A stretch of DNA of 64,000 nucleotides from NCBI GenBank assembly GCA_024508935.1, contig JANINW010000011.1:321481-385480 (forward strand), read 5' to 3'. The stretch comes from Flavipsychrobacter sp. (GTDB lineage Bacteria > Bacteroidota > Bacteroidia > Chitinophagales > Chitinophagaceae). Shown one piece after another: positions 1 through 7,774 of this stretch (the first letter of the stretch is position 1; every line of letters begins with the position of its first letter). The position numbers and the translations under genes are program-made. The notes beneath the pieces were generated by a model that was not told the origin of the DNA, did not search any database, and worked only from the letters and a program-made list of their open reading frames with translations.

Positions 1-941
1 CCCAGCTAGACCAAACACTAAAATTTGCTGATGCAGGCCGGGTGCCGGAACTGAATGTAGCCCAATTGCAATCGCAGTTGGCAAATGACAGTGCAAATCT
101 TATTTCCGCCATATCAGAATACACTGCTTCCATACTGGATATGAAAGCGCTCTTAAATTTTGAACTGGCGACCCCTTTTGAATTGGAAGTACCCGCTGTA
201 GAACTTGCCGACCAGGTAGCATTTTCTGCATTAACACCCGAACAGGTGTATGAAGAAGCAGCCAGGCATTTCGGTAGTATCCGGAGCAGTCAGTTGAGAT
301 TGCAGGCAGCTAATAGGGGATTGTGGGCTTCGAAAGGTGCTCTGCTGCCCCAGCTTTCGGCAGGTGCGCAGATAGGCAGTAACTGGGCCAGTACATACAA
401 AGAGGTAACAGGATATACCATAACAGGCGCTGCACCCAATGGCAGTTACGTACCTGTTACAGATACGCTTTCTTTCGCGGTATACCAGCCTACCTATAGT
501 TATACTACAATAGATATACCCCTGAATAAGCAATTGGATAATAACTTCCGTCAAACCATATCACTCAACGTAAACATACCGCTGTTCAACGGCTGGCAGG
601 CGCAAACCGCTGTAAAGCAAGCTAAAATAAATGTGCAACAGCAGGAACTGAACAAATACCAGGCAGCTTTAAAGCTGAAACAGGATGTGTACAAAGCCTG
701 TAACGAAGCACGGAACTCTATACAAAAATATTATGCGGCCCGTCGTGCAGCCGAAGCAGCCCAGCGTGCTTTTGATTTTGCGCAGAAACGCTACGACCTG
801 GGGTTAACGAACACTATTGAATACCTCACCACCCAAAATACTTTGTACAGTTCCGAATCACGGCTGGCCAGCGCTAAATACGACCTGCTGTTCAAGCTGA
901 AGGTGATCGATTACTACCTGGGCAAAGAAATCAAACTCTAA
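1..941 (+). CDS. TolC-family outer membrane efflux protein (C-terminal part, 5' end outside window)
   Basis: The frame is open from base 3 with no stop before it, so the gene begins upstream; the GTG at 42 is internal and not the start. The visible ~313 residues are helical and Gln/Ala/Asn-rich, as in the coiled-coil barrel of TolC-type outer membrane factors. They include a second-repeat segment with the typical run of QTAVKQAKINVQQQE and a late YDLGLTNTIEYLTTQN segment, the usual landmark before the last helix of this family. The role would be the outer membrane channel of a tripartite exporter (RND or ABC type); partner genes would lie to the left. Only 2 bases separate it from the next gene, so the two are probably co-transcribed. 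Substrate cannot be told. Confidence 0.85.
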   Translation, partial: QLDQTLKFADAGRVPELNVAQLQSQLANDSANLISAISEYTASILDMKALLNFELATPFELEVPAVELADQVAFSALTPEQVYEEAARHFGSIRSSQLRLQAANRGLWASKGALLPQLSAGAQIGSNWASTYKEVTGYTITGAAPNGSYVPVTDTLSFAVYQPTYSYTTIDIPLNKQLDNNFRQTISLNVNIPLFNGWQAQTAVKQAKINVQQQELNKYQAALKLKQDVYKACNEARNSIQKYYAARRAAEAAQRAFDFAQKRYDLGLTNTIEYLTTQNTLYSSESRLASAKYDLLFKLKVIDYYLGKEIKL

Positions 942-943
942 CT

Positions 944-1720
944 ATGGAACAATTGAAACAGGTACTGATGGAAGCTGCCCGGGAAGCCGGGAAGATCATC
1001 CATCATTACTTTGACGGGACATTCAGCATTGAGAATAAGGACAGCATCAATAACCTTGTAACCGAAGTAGACAAGCATTCTGAAACGAAGATCATAGAGG
1101 TCATAAAAAATTACTACCCCGGTCATAGCATCATCAGCGAAGAAGTAGGAGAACTGATACAGGATTCAGATTACCAGTGGATCATAGACCCAATAGACGG
1201 GACTGTGAATTTTGCACACGGTATCCCTATTTGCTGTGTGAGTATAGGCTTAAAGCATAAAGACGAATTGTTGCTGGGTGCTGTATATAACCCCATGATG
1301 AATGAGCTCTTCTTTGCCGAAAAAGGTAAAGGTGCTTTTTTGAATGATAGACCTATACGGGTTTCAGATAAAAAGGACTTTGCCACTGCCTGCCTGGTTA
1401 CCGGGTTCCCTTATAAATGGCCTAAAACATACGAGCATCCTATAAAAGTATTTGAACGGTTTGTGCTGGAAGGGCTGCCTGTGAGGCGTCTTGGATCGGC
1501 TGCGATAGATCTTTGCTGGGTAGCCTGCGGGCGTTTTGACGGTTTTTGGGAATACAATTTAAATTCCTGGGACGTAGCAGCAGGTTATCTTATAGTACAG
1601 GAAGCAGGCGGTCGTATTACTAATTTTGACGGTAACCCTTATAGTGTTTTTGATAAGGAAACACTTGCCACCAACGGGCATATACACGAAGATATGCTCC
1701 AGCTTATTCGCAATAAATAA
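944..1720 (+). CDS. Inositol monophosphatase family protein
   Basis: This 258-residue protein has the full metal-binding signature of the IMPase/SuhB/CysQ superfamily: SEE at 65-67, DPIDGT at 82-87 and WDVAAG at 210-215, which carry the Mg-binding acidic residues. The length is normal for the family (about 260). The enzyme would hydrolyse a phosphate monoester such as inositol-1-phosphate in the cytoplasm; CysQ-like activity on PAP is possible and the sequence read by eye does not decide it. It starts 2 bases after the TolC-like gene and ends 6 bases before the thiL ATG, which suggests one transcript, although the three functions have no obvious link. Confidence 0.9.
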   Translation: MEQLKQVLMEAAREAGKIIHHYFDGTFSIENKDSINNLVTEVDKHSETKIIEVIKNYYPGHSIISEEVGELIQDSDYQWIIDPIDGTVNFAHGIPICCVSIGLKHKDELLLGAVYNPMMNELFFAEKGKGAFLNDRPIRVSDKKDFATACLVTGFPYKWPKTYEHPIKVFERFVLEGLPVRRLGSAAIDLCWVACGRFDGFWEYNLNSWDVAAGYLIVQEAGGRITNFDGNPYSVFDKETLATNGHIHEDMLQLIRNK

Positions 1721-1726
1721 TTGAAC

Positions 1727-2758
1727 ATGGACGGACAACGTACAGAGATAAGTTCACTCGGTGAATTTGGACTTATTGACCATTTAACTAAAAATAACGA
1801 GACAAGACAGGCAGGTACGCTACTGAGTGTTGGTGACGATGCGGCTGTAATAGACCAGTTTGGACGGCAGACAGTAATTACCAGTGATATGTTGCTGGAG
1901 GGTATACATTTTGATCTTGCATATACACCACTAAAACATTTGGGTTACAAAGCGGTTGCTGTGAATCTGTCCGACATCTATGCAATGAATGCCACACCTA
2001 CACATGTAACCCTGAATATCGGTGTTTCCAACCGTTTTTCGGTTGAGGCACTGGATGAACTGTATGAAGGTGTATATGCAGCATGCGAAAGATATAATGT
2101 AGACCTGGTGGGTGGTGATACGTGCAGCTCATTGAAAGGATTTGTTATAAGCGTAACAGCTATTGGTGAAGTAGCACCGGATAAATACATAACGCGGTCC
2201 GGCGCGAAAAAAGGTGATTTGATCTGCGTTAGCGGTGACCTTGGTGCAGCCTATATGGGCCTGCAACTACTGGAGCGTGAAAAGCGCATCTATATGGAGC
2301 ACCCGGATGTGCAGCCCGACCTGCAAAGCCGGACCTATACTGTCGGACGTATATTAAAACCAGAACCCCGGGCTGACATTGTGAACTGGCTGCAGGAAAA
2401 CGGCATTGTACCTACCAGCATGATAGATGTGAGCGATGGCCTTAGCTCTGAATTGCTGCATATTTGCAAGCAAAGCGATAAAGGCTGTGTGTTATATGAG
2501 GAAAAAATACCTATACATAATGAGACCCGTGAAATGGCGTTGGAGTTCAATATAGACCCAACAGCTTGTGCGTTGAGCGGCGGTGAGGACTATGAACTGT
2601 TGTTTACCATTCCACAAGAAGATTACGAAAAAATCACCCGCAGCGAACAAATAAGCGTTATCGGCTATATTACTGAGGCTGCTGAAGGTGCTGTACTACT
2701 CACCAAAGGTGGCAATAAGCACAAACTTACGGCCCAGGGATGGAACGCTTTTGAATGA
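1727..2758 (+). CDS. thiL: Thiamine-monophosphate kinase
   Basis: ThiL phosphorylates thiamine monophosphate to the active cofactor thiamine diphosphate with ATP. The 343-residue protein shows the PurM/ThiL-like motifs in order: GDDAA at about 36-40, SDMLLEGIHFDL near 53, a NLSDIYAMNA segment near 80, GGDT near 125, DVSDGLSSEL around 235 and GGEDYELLFT around 280. An in-frame TTG lies at 1721, directly after the stop of the previous gene, but the ATG at 1727 is preferred. TPP made here is needed by the fused 2-oxoacid dehydrogenase E1 encoded near 28-30 kb. Its stop is followed by a small hairpin with T-rich tail. Confidence 0.93.
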   Translation: MDGQRTEISSLGEFGLIDHLTKNNETRQAGTLLSVGDDAAVIDQFGRQTVITSDMLLEGIHFDLAYTPLKHLGYKAVAVNLSDIYAMNATPTHVTLNIGVSNRFSVEALDELYEGVYAACERYNVDLVGGDTCSSLKGFVISVTAIGEVAPDKYITRSGAKKGDLICVSGDLGAAYMGLQLLEREKRIYMEHPDVQPDLQSRTYTVGRILKPEPRADIVNWLQENGIVPTSMIDVSDGLSSELLHICKQSDKGCVLYEEKIPIHNETREMALEFNIDPTACALSGGEDYELLFTIPQEDYEKITRSEQISVIGYITEAAEGAVLLTKGGNKHKLTAQGWNAFE

Positions 2759-2763
2759 GAAAA

Positions 2764-2781
2764 AAAAGCCTGAAGGCTTTT
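2764..2781 (+). terminator. Short hairpin after thiL
   Basis: AAAAGCC, a 4-base TGAA loop and GGCTTTT form a 7-bp stem directly after the thiL stop. The T tract is short, so termination may be partial. Confidence 0.5.
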
Positions 2782-2825
2782 AAACGTAAATAATTTTTGT
2801 ATTTTGGCATAAATAATAGTTAAGC

Positions 2826-3323
2826 ATGAAGTTTTGGAAACATACACTTGTATCTGCAGTTGCATTTTTAGGCATTTCTTCTACCGTACTCTATACTTCT
2901 TGCCAGGATGATAGCTGCCTGACGCTTCATTGCAAAAATGGCGGATCCTGCGCTGATGGCTATTGCCGTTGTGCTACCGGTTATGAAGGCACGGAATGCG
3001 AGATCAGGGCAAATTCTAAATTCCTTGGTTTTTACAGGGGACAGAGCAGGTGCGGAAATTCACCTGTATTTATAGATTCTGCTATTGTCTCTGACGAAGT
3101 AGTAGCTAACAGGGTGAAGATCTATAAATTCAGCACAAATAAAGAATACTTCGGTACTGTAAAAGACAATAGCGTGCTGATAGATGATGCTTCTTCCCAA
3201 GGCCGCATCATGACCGTAACAGTAGAAAACAGCAAATTGACTTTCTACGAACAACTGCCTGCTTCTGATACCCTCAATGCATGTAATTTTGTGGGTACAA
3301 GAGATACAACAGTTAAAAAATAA
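2826..3323 (+). CDS. EGF-like domain lipoprotein of unknown function
   Basis: A 165-residue exported protein. A hydrophobic leader (residues 7-24) ends in YTSC, so Cys26 is the probable lipidation site (not a perfect lipobox because of Tyr). Right behind it, six cysteines at 31, 36, 42, 47, 49 and 58 have EGF-domain spacing (C-x4-C-x5-C-x4-C-x-C-x8-C). The remaining ~105 residues look like a small beta-rich domain rich in alternating hydrophobic residues, with no family I recognise. A membrane-tethered EGF module in a bacterium is typical of Bacteroidota surface or periplasmic lipoproteins. It stands alone between two terminator hairpins, so it is probably its own transcript. Confidence 0.75.
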   Translation: MKFWKHTLVSAVAFLGISSTVLYTSCQDDSCLTLHCKNGGSCADGYCRCATGYEGTECEIRANSKFLGFYRGQSRCGNSPVFIDSAIVSDEVVANRVKIYKFSTNKEYFGTVKDNSVLIDDASSQGRIMTVTVENSKLTFYEQLPASDTLNACNFVGTRDTTVKK

Positions 3324-3344
3324 AAATTTCATTTAATATAATTT

Positions 3345-3370
3345 AAAAGCCGGCTTGTCCGGCTTTTTTT
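3345..3370 (+). terminator. Rho-independent terminator after the EGF lipoprotein gene
   Basis: A perfect 9-bp stem (AAAAGCCGG / CCGGCTTTT) with a CTTGT loop is followed by a run of seven or more T. Confidence 0.9.
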
Positions 3371-3395
3371 ACTTATTCCTGATAATCAAAATCAT

Positions 3396-3403
3396 TAGAT
3401 TTG
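3396..3403 (+). promoter_or_regulatory. Possible Bacteroidota -7 element upstream of gldA
   Basis: TAGATTTG matches TAnnTTTG. It lies only 6 bases before the ATG at 3409, so if used it would give an almost leaderless transcript. No clear -33 TTTG was found. Confidence 0.3.
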
Positions 3404-3408
3404 CGCTT

Positions 3409-4314
3409 ATGTCCATCAGTGTTGCAGGGATCACTAAAATATATGGTACCCAGAAAGCAGTAGATAATATTTCCTTCGAGCTTAAAAAAGGCGAAATAGT
3501 AGGTTTCCTCGGTCCGAATGGAGCAGGTAAATCTACCACCATGAAAATGATAACCGGCTATCTGCCGCCTACGGACGGTACTGCCGTTGTTTGTGGTTTT
3601 GATATCCAGCAGCAGCCTATGGAAGTGCGCAAACGCGTAGGGTACCTGCCGGAAGCTAACCCGCTTTACTTTGATATGTATGTGCGGGAATACCTGGAAT
3701 TCAGTGCGCGCATCCACCACCTGAAGGATGCAGCCAAGCGTATTGAAGAAATGATAACGCTCACAGGCCTGGGTAAAGAAGCGCACAAAAAGATAGGTAT
3801 GCTGTCTAAAGGATATAAGCAAAGGGTAGGGCTGGCGCAGGCCATGCTGCACGATCCCGAAGTGCTGATACTGGACGAGCCTACCTCCGGCCTTGACCCT
3901 AACCAGATAGTAGAGATACGTGAATTGATAACCCGTATTGGTAAGGAAAAAACAGTACTCCTATCCACCCATATCATGCAGGAAGTACAGGCTATGTGCA
4001 GCAGGGTTATCATTATAAGTAATGGCAAAGTAGTGGCAGATGATAGTATAGACAAGGTGCAGCAGTTAAATACCAGCCAAACCGCATTGATAGTAAGTTT
4101 TGAGAAAGATGTAAATGAAGCATTGTTCAAAGAACTGAAGCATATGCGCAGTTATGAGAACCTGGGTGGCAACAAATGGAAAATGATTAGTGATAAGCCC
4201 GAAGAGCTTCGTAAAGAAGTAATGCAGTTGTCTCTCCGTAACGATATAAATATCAATTCTTTACAAACTGAAACGCAAAGCCTGGAGGATGTGTTCAGGA
4301 AACTGACAAATTGA
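3409..4314 (+). CDS. gldA: Gliding-motility-associated ABC transporter ATP-binding protein
   Basis: A 301-residue ABC ATPase: Walker A GPNGAGKST at 35-43, the YLPEANPLYFDMYVREYL stretch very characteristic of GldA just after the Q-loop region, a signature LSKGYKQRVGLAQ, Walker B VLILDEPTSGLDP and the switch His in LLSTHIMQEV. The C-terminal ~90 residues form the extra domain seen in this family. In Flavobacterium GldA works with the membrane proteins GldF and GldG in gliding; neither is next to it here. The frame is open upstream to 3355, but that would place the start inside the preceding terminator, so the ATG at 3409 is chosen. It is followed by its own terminator. Confidence 0.87.
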   Translation: MSISVAGITKIYGTQKAVDNISFELKKGEIVGFLGPNGAGKSTTMKMITGYLPPTDGTAVVCGFDIQQQPMEVRKRVGYLPEANPLYFDMYVREYLEFSARIHHLKDAAKRIEEMITLTGLGKEAHKKIGMLSKGYKQRVGLAQAMLHDPEVLILDEPTSGLDPNQIVEIRELITRIGKEKTVLLSTHIMQEVQAMCSRVIIISNGKVVADDSIDKVQQLNTSQTALIVSFEKDVNEALFKELKHMRSYENLGGNKWKMISDKPEELRKEVMQLSLRNDININSLQTETQSLEDVFRKLTN

Positions 4315-4340
4315 TAGCAGTCTATTAAGCTTAATTGAGG

Positions 4341-4374
4341 ACAGGTTTTGGTTTACATCAAAACCTGTTTTTTT
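4341..4374 (+). terminator. Rho-independent terminator after gldA
   Basis: A perfect 10-bp stem (ACAGGTTTTG / CAAAACCTGT) with an 8-base loop is followed by seven T. Confidence 0.9.
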
Positions 4375-4378
4375 ATGC

Positions 4379-4410
4379 TTGACAATATTATGTTATTTTG
4401 ATTATATTTG
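4379..4410 (+). promoter_or_regulatory. Bacteroidota-type promoter for the gene at 4438
   Basis: A TTG at 4379-4381 (-33) and TATATTTG at 4403-4410 (-7, full TAnnTTTG match) are 21 bases apart. The -7 box contains the TTG at 4408, which argues against using that TTG as a start codon and for the ATG at 4438. Confidence 0.6.
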
Positions 4411-4437
4411 TTAAACCAAGCCACTAAACCCCTAATT

Positions 4438-4788
4438 ATGCTTGACCAACTCACTGATCTTATCAAAGGAAACCGGCCGTTCCTGGACATGTTCCGGAAA
4501 ATGGCTGAATCCGTTACGCATACTTATGTAGAACAAGTGTACGAAGAGATAAACACCTCCGGCATTACGCCTTCTTTCGAACAGCTTATGGACAAAGTGC
4601 GTGCTTTGCATGATGACCTTACCAGGCGCGCAGTATGGATAAGGGAAGACTACAAAGAAGACCGCGGCCGCCGCTCTACCAGGTTTACACGTGGTTGCAA
4701 AGGTGTTATAGATAAGTCCTGCCAGGATTTTTTACGTACCGTAAAGCTTGCACTTAGTCGCCGCAATGCCGGTGAACAGGCTTTTTGA
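4438..4788 (+). CDS. Hypothetical small helical protein
   Basis: I do not recognise this 116-residue protein. It is soluble and appears all-helical, with a hydrophobic N-terminal helix pair, a central acidic helix and a basic C-terminal part containing a DRGRRSTRFTRGCKG segment that could bind nucleic acid or membranes. Two cysteines (in TRGCKG and KSCQD) are spaced 11 apart. The start is fixed by the promoter at 4379-4410: a longer frame from the TTG at 4408 would start inside the -7 box. It has its own promoter and lies between gldA and a DinB-superfamily gene. Confidence 0.6.
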   Translation: MLDQLTDLIKGNRPFLDMFRKMAESVTHTYVEQVYEEINTSGITPSFEQLMDKVRALHDDLTRRAVWIREDYKEDRGRRSTRFTRGCKGVIDKSCQDFLRTVKLALSRRNAGEQAF

Positions 4789-4834
4789 TATGGTGGCACA
4801 GGTTTTTCGCACACTGTGAAAATAGACTTACAGC

Positions 4835-5677
4835 ATGGAAATCCATTATGCTCCACCCATTAAGGTGATACATCTTTTTCCTGAATTGGACAGGCTCCTG
4901 ATTGAACTATTGCGCTCCCTTACACCGGGGGAATGGCACCGGGCAACTATTGCAAAAAAATGGATGGTAAGAGACATTGCATCGCATCTGCTGGATGGCA
5001 ACCTGCGCGGGCTTTCTATATACAGGGATAACTATTTTGGTGAGAAGCCCGAAGGCATTAAAATATATGGCGACCTGGTGGACTACCTCAATAAAATGAA
5101 TGCTGAATGGGTAACTGCAACTCAAAGATTAAGTCCGCAAGTGCTAACCGATCTGCTGGAAACAACCGGCAAACAATACAGTGAACTTATGGCCGGGCTT
5201 GACCCATGGGAGGATGCTGTATTTTCTGTGGCATGGGCTGGTGAAGAGATCTCAAAAAACTGGTTTCATATAGCCAGGGAGTACACTGAAAAATGGATAC
5301 ACCAGCAGCAGATACGTGATGCGGTAGGTAAGCCGGGTATTATTACAGAACAATTATTTCACCCTTTTATAGATACCTTCATGTGCGCACTGCCACACAC
5401 GTATAAATATGTAGATGTGCCCACAGGTACCAGCGTAGAAGTGATTGTAGATACACCGGCAGGTGGTGCATGGCATATAAATAAAACAGATGAGGGATGG
5501 GTATTGCGCAAGGCTACCCGCCTGGAGCCGGATGCAAGAATAGAAATGTCTCCTGATACAGCATGGCGCTTATTCTCAAAAGGCATTACTCCACAGGAGG
5601 CATTAGAACATATAACCATTACCGGCAATCGCGAATTAGGCATGGTGGCCCTTGGTATGGTGTCTGTAATGGCTTAA
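4835..5677 (+). CDS. Maleylpyruvate isomerase N-terminal domain (DinB superfamily) protein
   Basis: A 280-residue protein with two parts. Residues ~10-165 resemble the thiol-dependent maleylpyruvate isomerase N-terminal (MDMPI/DinB) four-helix bundle, with the three expected metal ligands visible: His51 in ASHLLDG, Glu152 and His156 in TEKWIHQ. Residues ~190-280 resemble the SCP2-like C-terminal domain of the same family. Actinobacterial members use mycothiol; since this genome carries bshA, the thiol partner here may be bacillithiol (inference). Nine bases after its stop begins a Crp-like regulator, so the two probably form an operon. Confidence 0.75.
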   Translation: MEIHYAPPIKVIHLFPELDRLLIELLRSLTPGEWHRATIAKKWMVRDIASHLLDGNLRGLSIYRDNYFGEKPEGIKIYGDLVDYLNKMNAEWVTATQRLSPQVLTDLLETTGKQYSELMAGLDPWEDAVFSVAWAGEEISKNWFHIAREYTEKWIHQQQIRDAVGKPGIITEQLFHPFIDTFMCALPHTYKYVDVPTGTSVEVIVDTPAGGAWHINKTDEGWVLRKATRLEPDARIEMSPDTAWRLFSKGITPQEALEHITITGNRELGMVALGMVSVMA

Positions 5678-5686
5678 ATTAGCTCA

Positions 5687-6265
5687 TTGGCACCGTTAGA
5701 TATATTATACAAACAAGTACAATCTGTACATAAAATAGATGAAGCTGCCTGGCAGGACCTTAGCCTGCCATGGACAGAAATAAGCCTGAAACGCAAGCAG
5801 GTGTTGACTTATGCCGGGGATACAGAAAAATACCTGTACCTGGTATTGGATGGCGTGCAACGCGCCTATTACCAGCACGAGGGGAAAGAGGCTACATTGG
5901 TCTTTTCTTATGCACCATCTTTTTCGGGCGTTATAGATAGTTTTTTTACGCAACAGCCCTCCCGTTTTTGCCTGGAAACCATTACCCACAGCACCTTACT
6001 GCGTATTCATTACAATGATATGCTGGGGCTGATTGAAAAACACCGCTCTATTGAAACATGGGTAAGAAAGGCATTGACCATTACGCTTGCAGGTACTTTA
6101 GAGCGGCAGGTAGAACTGATGTCGTTTAGCGCGGAAGAAAAATTCACAACCCTGCTCAGGCGCAGCCCGCATGTGCTGAACCTCATTCCGCATAAATACC
6201 TGGCTTCTTATATAGGGGTGGACCCCACTACTTTTAGCAAACTGCTGAGTTCGGTAAAGCTGTAA
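5687..6265 (+). CDS. Crp/Fnr-family transcriptional regulator
   Basis: A 192-residue protein with an N-terminal cyclic-nucleotide-binding-like beta-roll (YLYLVLDGVQRAYY, followed by SYAPSFSGVIDSF) and a short C-terminal helix-turn-helix region ending in HKYLASYIGVDPTTFSKLLS, typical of the small Bacteroidota Crp-like regulators. No ATG precedes the domain, so TTG at 5687 is taken as start; the length of about 190 fits the family. Its ligand is unknown. Position directly behind the MDMPI-like gene suggests it responds to the same stress or is simply co-expressed. It ends one base before the convergent SMR gene. Confidence 0.78.
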   Translation: MAPLDILYKQVQSVHKIDEAAWQDLSLPWTEISLKRKQVLTYAGDTEKYLYLVLDGVQRAYYQHEGKEATLVFSYAPSFSGVIDSFFTQQPSRFCLETITHSTLLRIHYNDMLGLIEKHRSIETWVRKALTITLAGTLERQVELMSFSAEEKFTTLLRRSPHVLNLIPHKYLASYIGVDPTTFSKLLSSVKL

Positions 6266-6266
6266 A

Positions 6267-6584
6267 TTATTTGCTTACCAGCTTTAAGCCGGCAATAGAG
6301 CCTATCAGCAAGCATATAAATAGCACACGCCAAAAATCAGCAGGTTCTTTATACAGTACAATGCCCATTATAGCCGTGCCCACAGCTCCTATGCCCGTCC
6401 AAACGGCATAGGCGGTACCCATTGGTATGGTTTGTATGGCTTTGTTTAAAAGCAGAAAGCTAAGGCTGATGCATATAAAAAATCCTATTGCCCAGCCAAT
6501 GTTTTTAAAATTATCAGATAATTTCAGGCAGGTAGTAAAACCTACTTCAAATAATCCTGCTATTATTAGTATCAGCCAGTTCAT
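6267..6584 (-). CDS. Small multidrug resistance (SMR) transporter, Gdx/SugE type
   Basis: A 105-residue inner membrane protein with four transmembrane helices. The conserved membrane glutamate is Glu13 (AGLFEVGF), and the GTAYAVWTGIGAVGTA motif in the third helix is the SMR hallmark; the sequence is closer to the Gdx/SugE branch (guanidinium or quaternary ammonium export) than to EmrE. An in-frame extension up to 6662 carries no membrane features and contains the divergent control region, so the ATG at 6584 is chosen. SMR proteins act as dimers; only one gene is present, so it would be a homodimer. Confidence 0.87.
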   Translation of the reverse strand: MNWLILIIAGLFEVGFTTCLKLSDNFKNIGWAIGFFICISLSFLLLNKAIQTIPMGTAYAVWTGIGAVGTAIMGIVLYKEPADFWRVLFICLLIGSIAGLKLVSK

Positions 6585-6641
6585 ATCATAGTATTTGCCA
6601 AGGCGCGAAGGTATCGAATTGCTATAACAATAAGCAGGGTA

Positions 6642-6670
6642 CATAATCTTGGTCTGCACCAAGATTTATG
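6642..6670. promoter_or_regulatory. Inverted repeat between divergent SMR and DinB genes
   Basis: AATCTTGGT / ACCAAGATT forms a perfect 9-bp inverted repeat around CTGC (6645-6666), extendable to CATA/TATG with a one-base bulge. It lies 58 bases upstream of the minus-strand SMR start and 15 bases before the -7 element of the plus-strand DinB gene. Operator or hairpin; no regulator known. Confidence 0.45.
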
Positions 6671-6684
6671 TAAACTGTAGCTGA

Positions 6685-6692
6685 TATTTTTG
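6685..6692 (+). promoter_or_regulatory. Bacteroidota -7 element for the DinB gene
   Basis: TATTTTTG matches TAnnTTTG and ends 16 bases before the ATG at 6709. The -33 box is not clear; the inverted repeat at 6642-6670 lies where it would be. Confidence 0.45.
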
Positions 6693-6708
6693 CGAAAAGT
6701 AAGGGAAT

Positions 6709-7305
6709 ATGCCTGTGTTTGATACAAATGATCTGCTGAAGCAATTGGAAGACAGTGTAACTGAACTGATTACCTATGCCAAACATTTGCAGGAGTTGGA
6801 TAGCATGCAACTTAACAGGCAGGCCCAGCCCGGTAAATGGAGCATAGCCCAGGTGATAGAACACCTGAATAGCTATAACCGCTACTATTTGCCTGAAATA
6901 AATAAAGCGCTGCAGCAGGGTAAGGATAAGAATGTTCCCTTTCATGCAGTTTTCAAACCGGGTGCATTTGGCAATTATTTTACAAAACTGATGCAGCCCG
7001 GTGCTGATGGAAAAATCGGTAACAAGATGAATGCGCCCAAGGACCATAGGCCTGCAGCAAACCTGGACGTGTCAAAAGTTTTCAAGGAATTTCTTGAAGG
7101 GCAACAAATGTTGCTCTCTTATTTAAAGGTTGCAAGGGTTACAGATATCGGAAAACTAAGAGTGCCGATAAGTATCAGCCGCTTCGTGAAATTAAAGCTG
7201 GGCGATACTTTCCGCTTTCTTATAGCACACCAGCAGCGCCATATGCTACAGGCTCAACGGGTGTTAAAAGAACTTTCCATAAACACGGTAGGTGAGGCAG
7301 GGTGA
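6709..7305 (+). CDS. DinB-superfamily protein (putative thiol S-transferase-like)
   Basis: A 198-residue protein with the DinB_2/YfiT-like four-helix bundle. The three metal ligands are visible: His52 in VIEHLNSYN and the HxxxH pair His174/His178 in AHQQRHM. YfiT/BstA members use divalent metal to add bacillithiol to electrophiles; the presence of bshA in the same window makes that role plausible but this is inference. It is divergently transcribed from the SMR exporter and has its own -7 box and a weak purine-rich leader (AAGGGA) before the ATG. The following ~165 bases hold nothing I can name. Confidence 0.78.
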   Translation: MPVFDTNDLLKQLEDSVTELITYAKHLQELDSMQLNRQAQPGKWSIAQVIEHLNSYNRYYLPEINKALQQGKDKNVPFHAVFKPGAFGNYFTKLMQPGADGKIGNKMNAPKDHRPAANLDVSKVFKEFLEGQQMLLSYLKVARVTDIGKLRVPISISRFVKLKLGDTFRFLIAHQQRHMLQAQRVLKELSINTVGEAG

Positions 7306-7472
7306 TTTTTCTAAAGTGGCGGAAGGCGAGAAGTATTGCTATGAAGGCACGTAGGCTCGGCAAAGGCTCTTGGATATAATTAAAGATGTGACAGAGAATA
7401 GTTTGATATTTTGGGTTTCAAATAATATTTTATATATTAATGTTGTTATTCCCAAACCTTAAAACTACAATT

Positions 7473-7773
7473 ATGAAACTATTACTTTTGTTACCATGCT
7501 TGCTAATTATCTAATAGGGTATCCCTGAAAGTAGATGTTAACTTTAAATACAAGCGTCGATGCCGGACAGAAGTAGATTTACAAACGGAAAATGTATCAG
7601 CAGATTTTATTGCGCAAGCATCTGTAAATCCTGTTGAAGTTCATTACAGAATTTCTGATTCCCGTAGATTTTCTAAATATTACTTTGAGCCATTTTTTTT
7701 AGTAGGGGCATACTTATCCTTAACTCATACAACCTACATGCAGTATGATTTTAAAATAGTTGATGGGTATTAA
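7473..7773 (+). pseudogene. Decayed exported-protein gene fragment
   Basis: An ATG at 7473 opens a short hydrophobic signal-like peptide of 13 residues that hits tandem stops (TAA TAG). A second frame, open from about 7510 to a TAA at 7771-7773, lacks any start but reads as a plausible protein: hydrophilic beta-rich text with FEPFFLVGAYLSLTHTTY near the end, like an outer membrane beta-strand. I read this as one gene broken by a frameshift and probably an internal deletion. Its stop is one base before the next intact exported gene, of which it may be a decayed neighbour or paralogue. Composition is AT-richer than the flanks. Confidence 0.4.
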
Positions 7774-7774
7774 T

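Noticed and set aside
6585..6708. Possible guanidine riboswitch upstream of the Gdx-like gene
   Set aside because: None of the known guanidine aptamer features (such as ACGR repeats in paired loops) can be seen; only a simple inverted repeat is present.
7306..7472. Search for a tRNA or small RNA in the gap after the second DinB gene
   Set aside because: No cloverleaf, no terminator hairpin and no conserved motif found.
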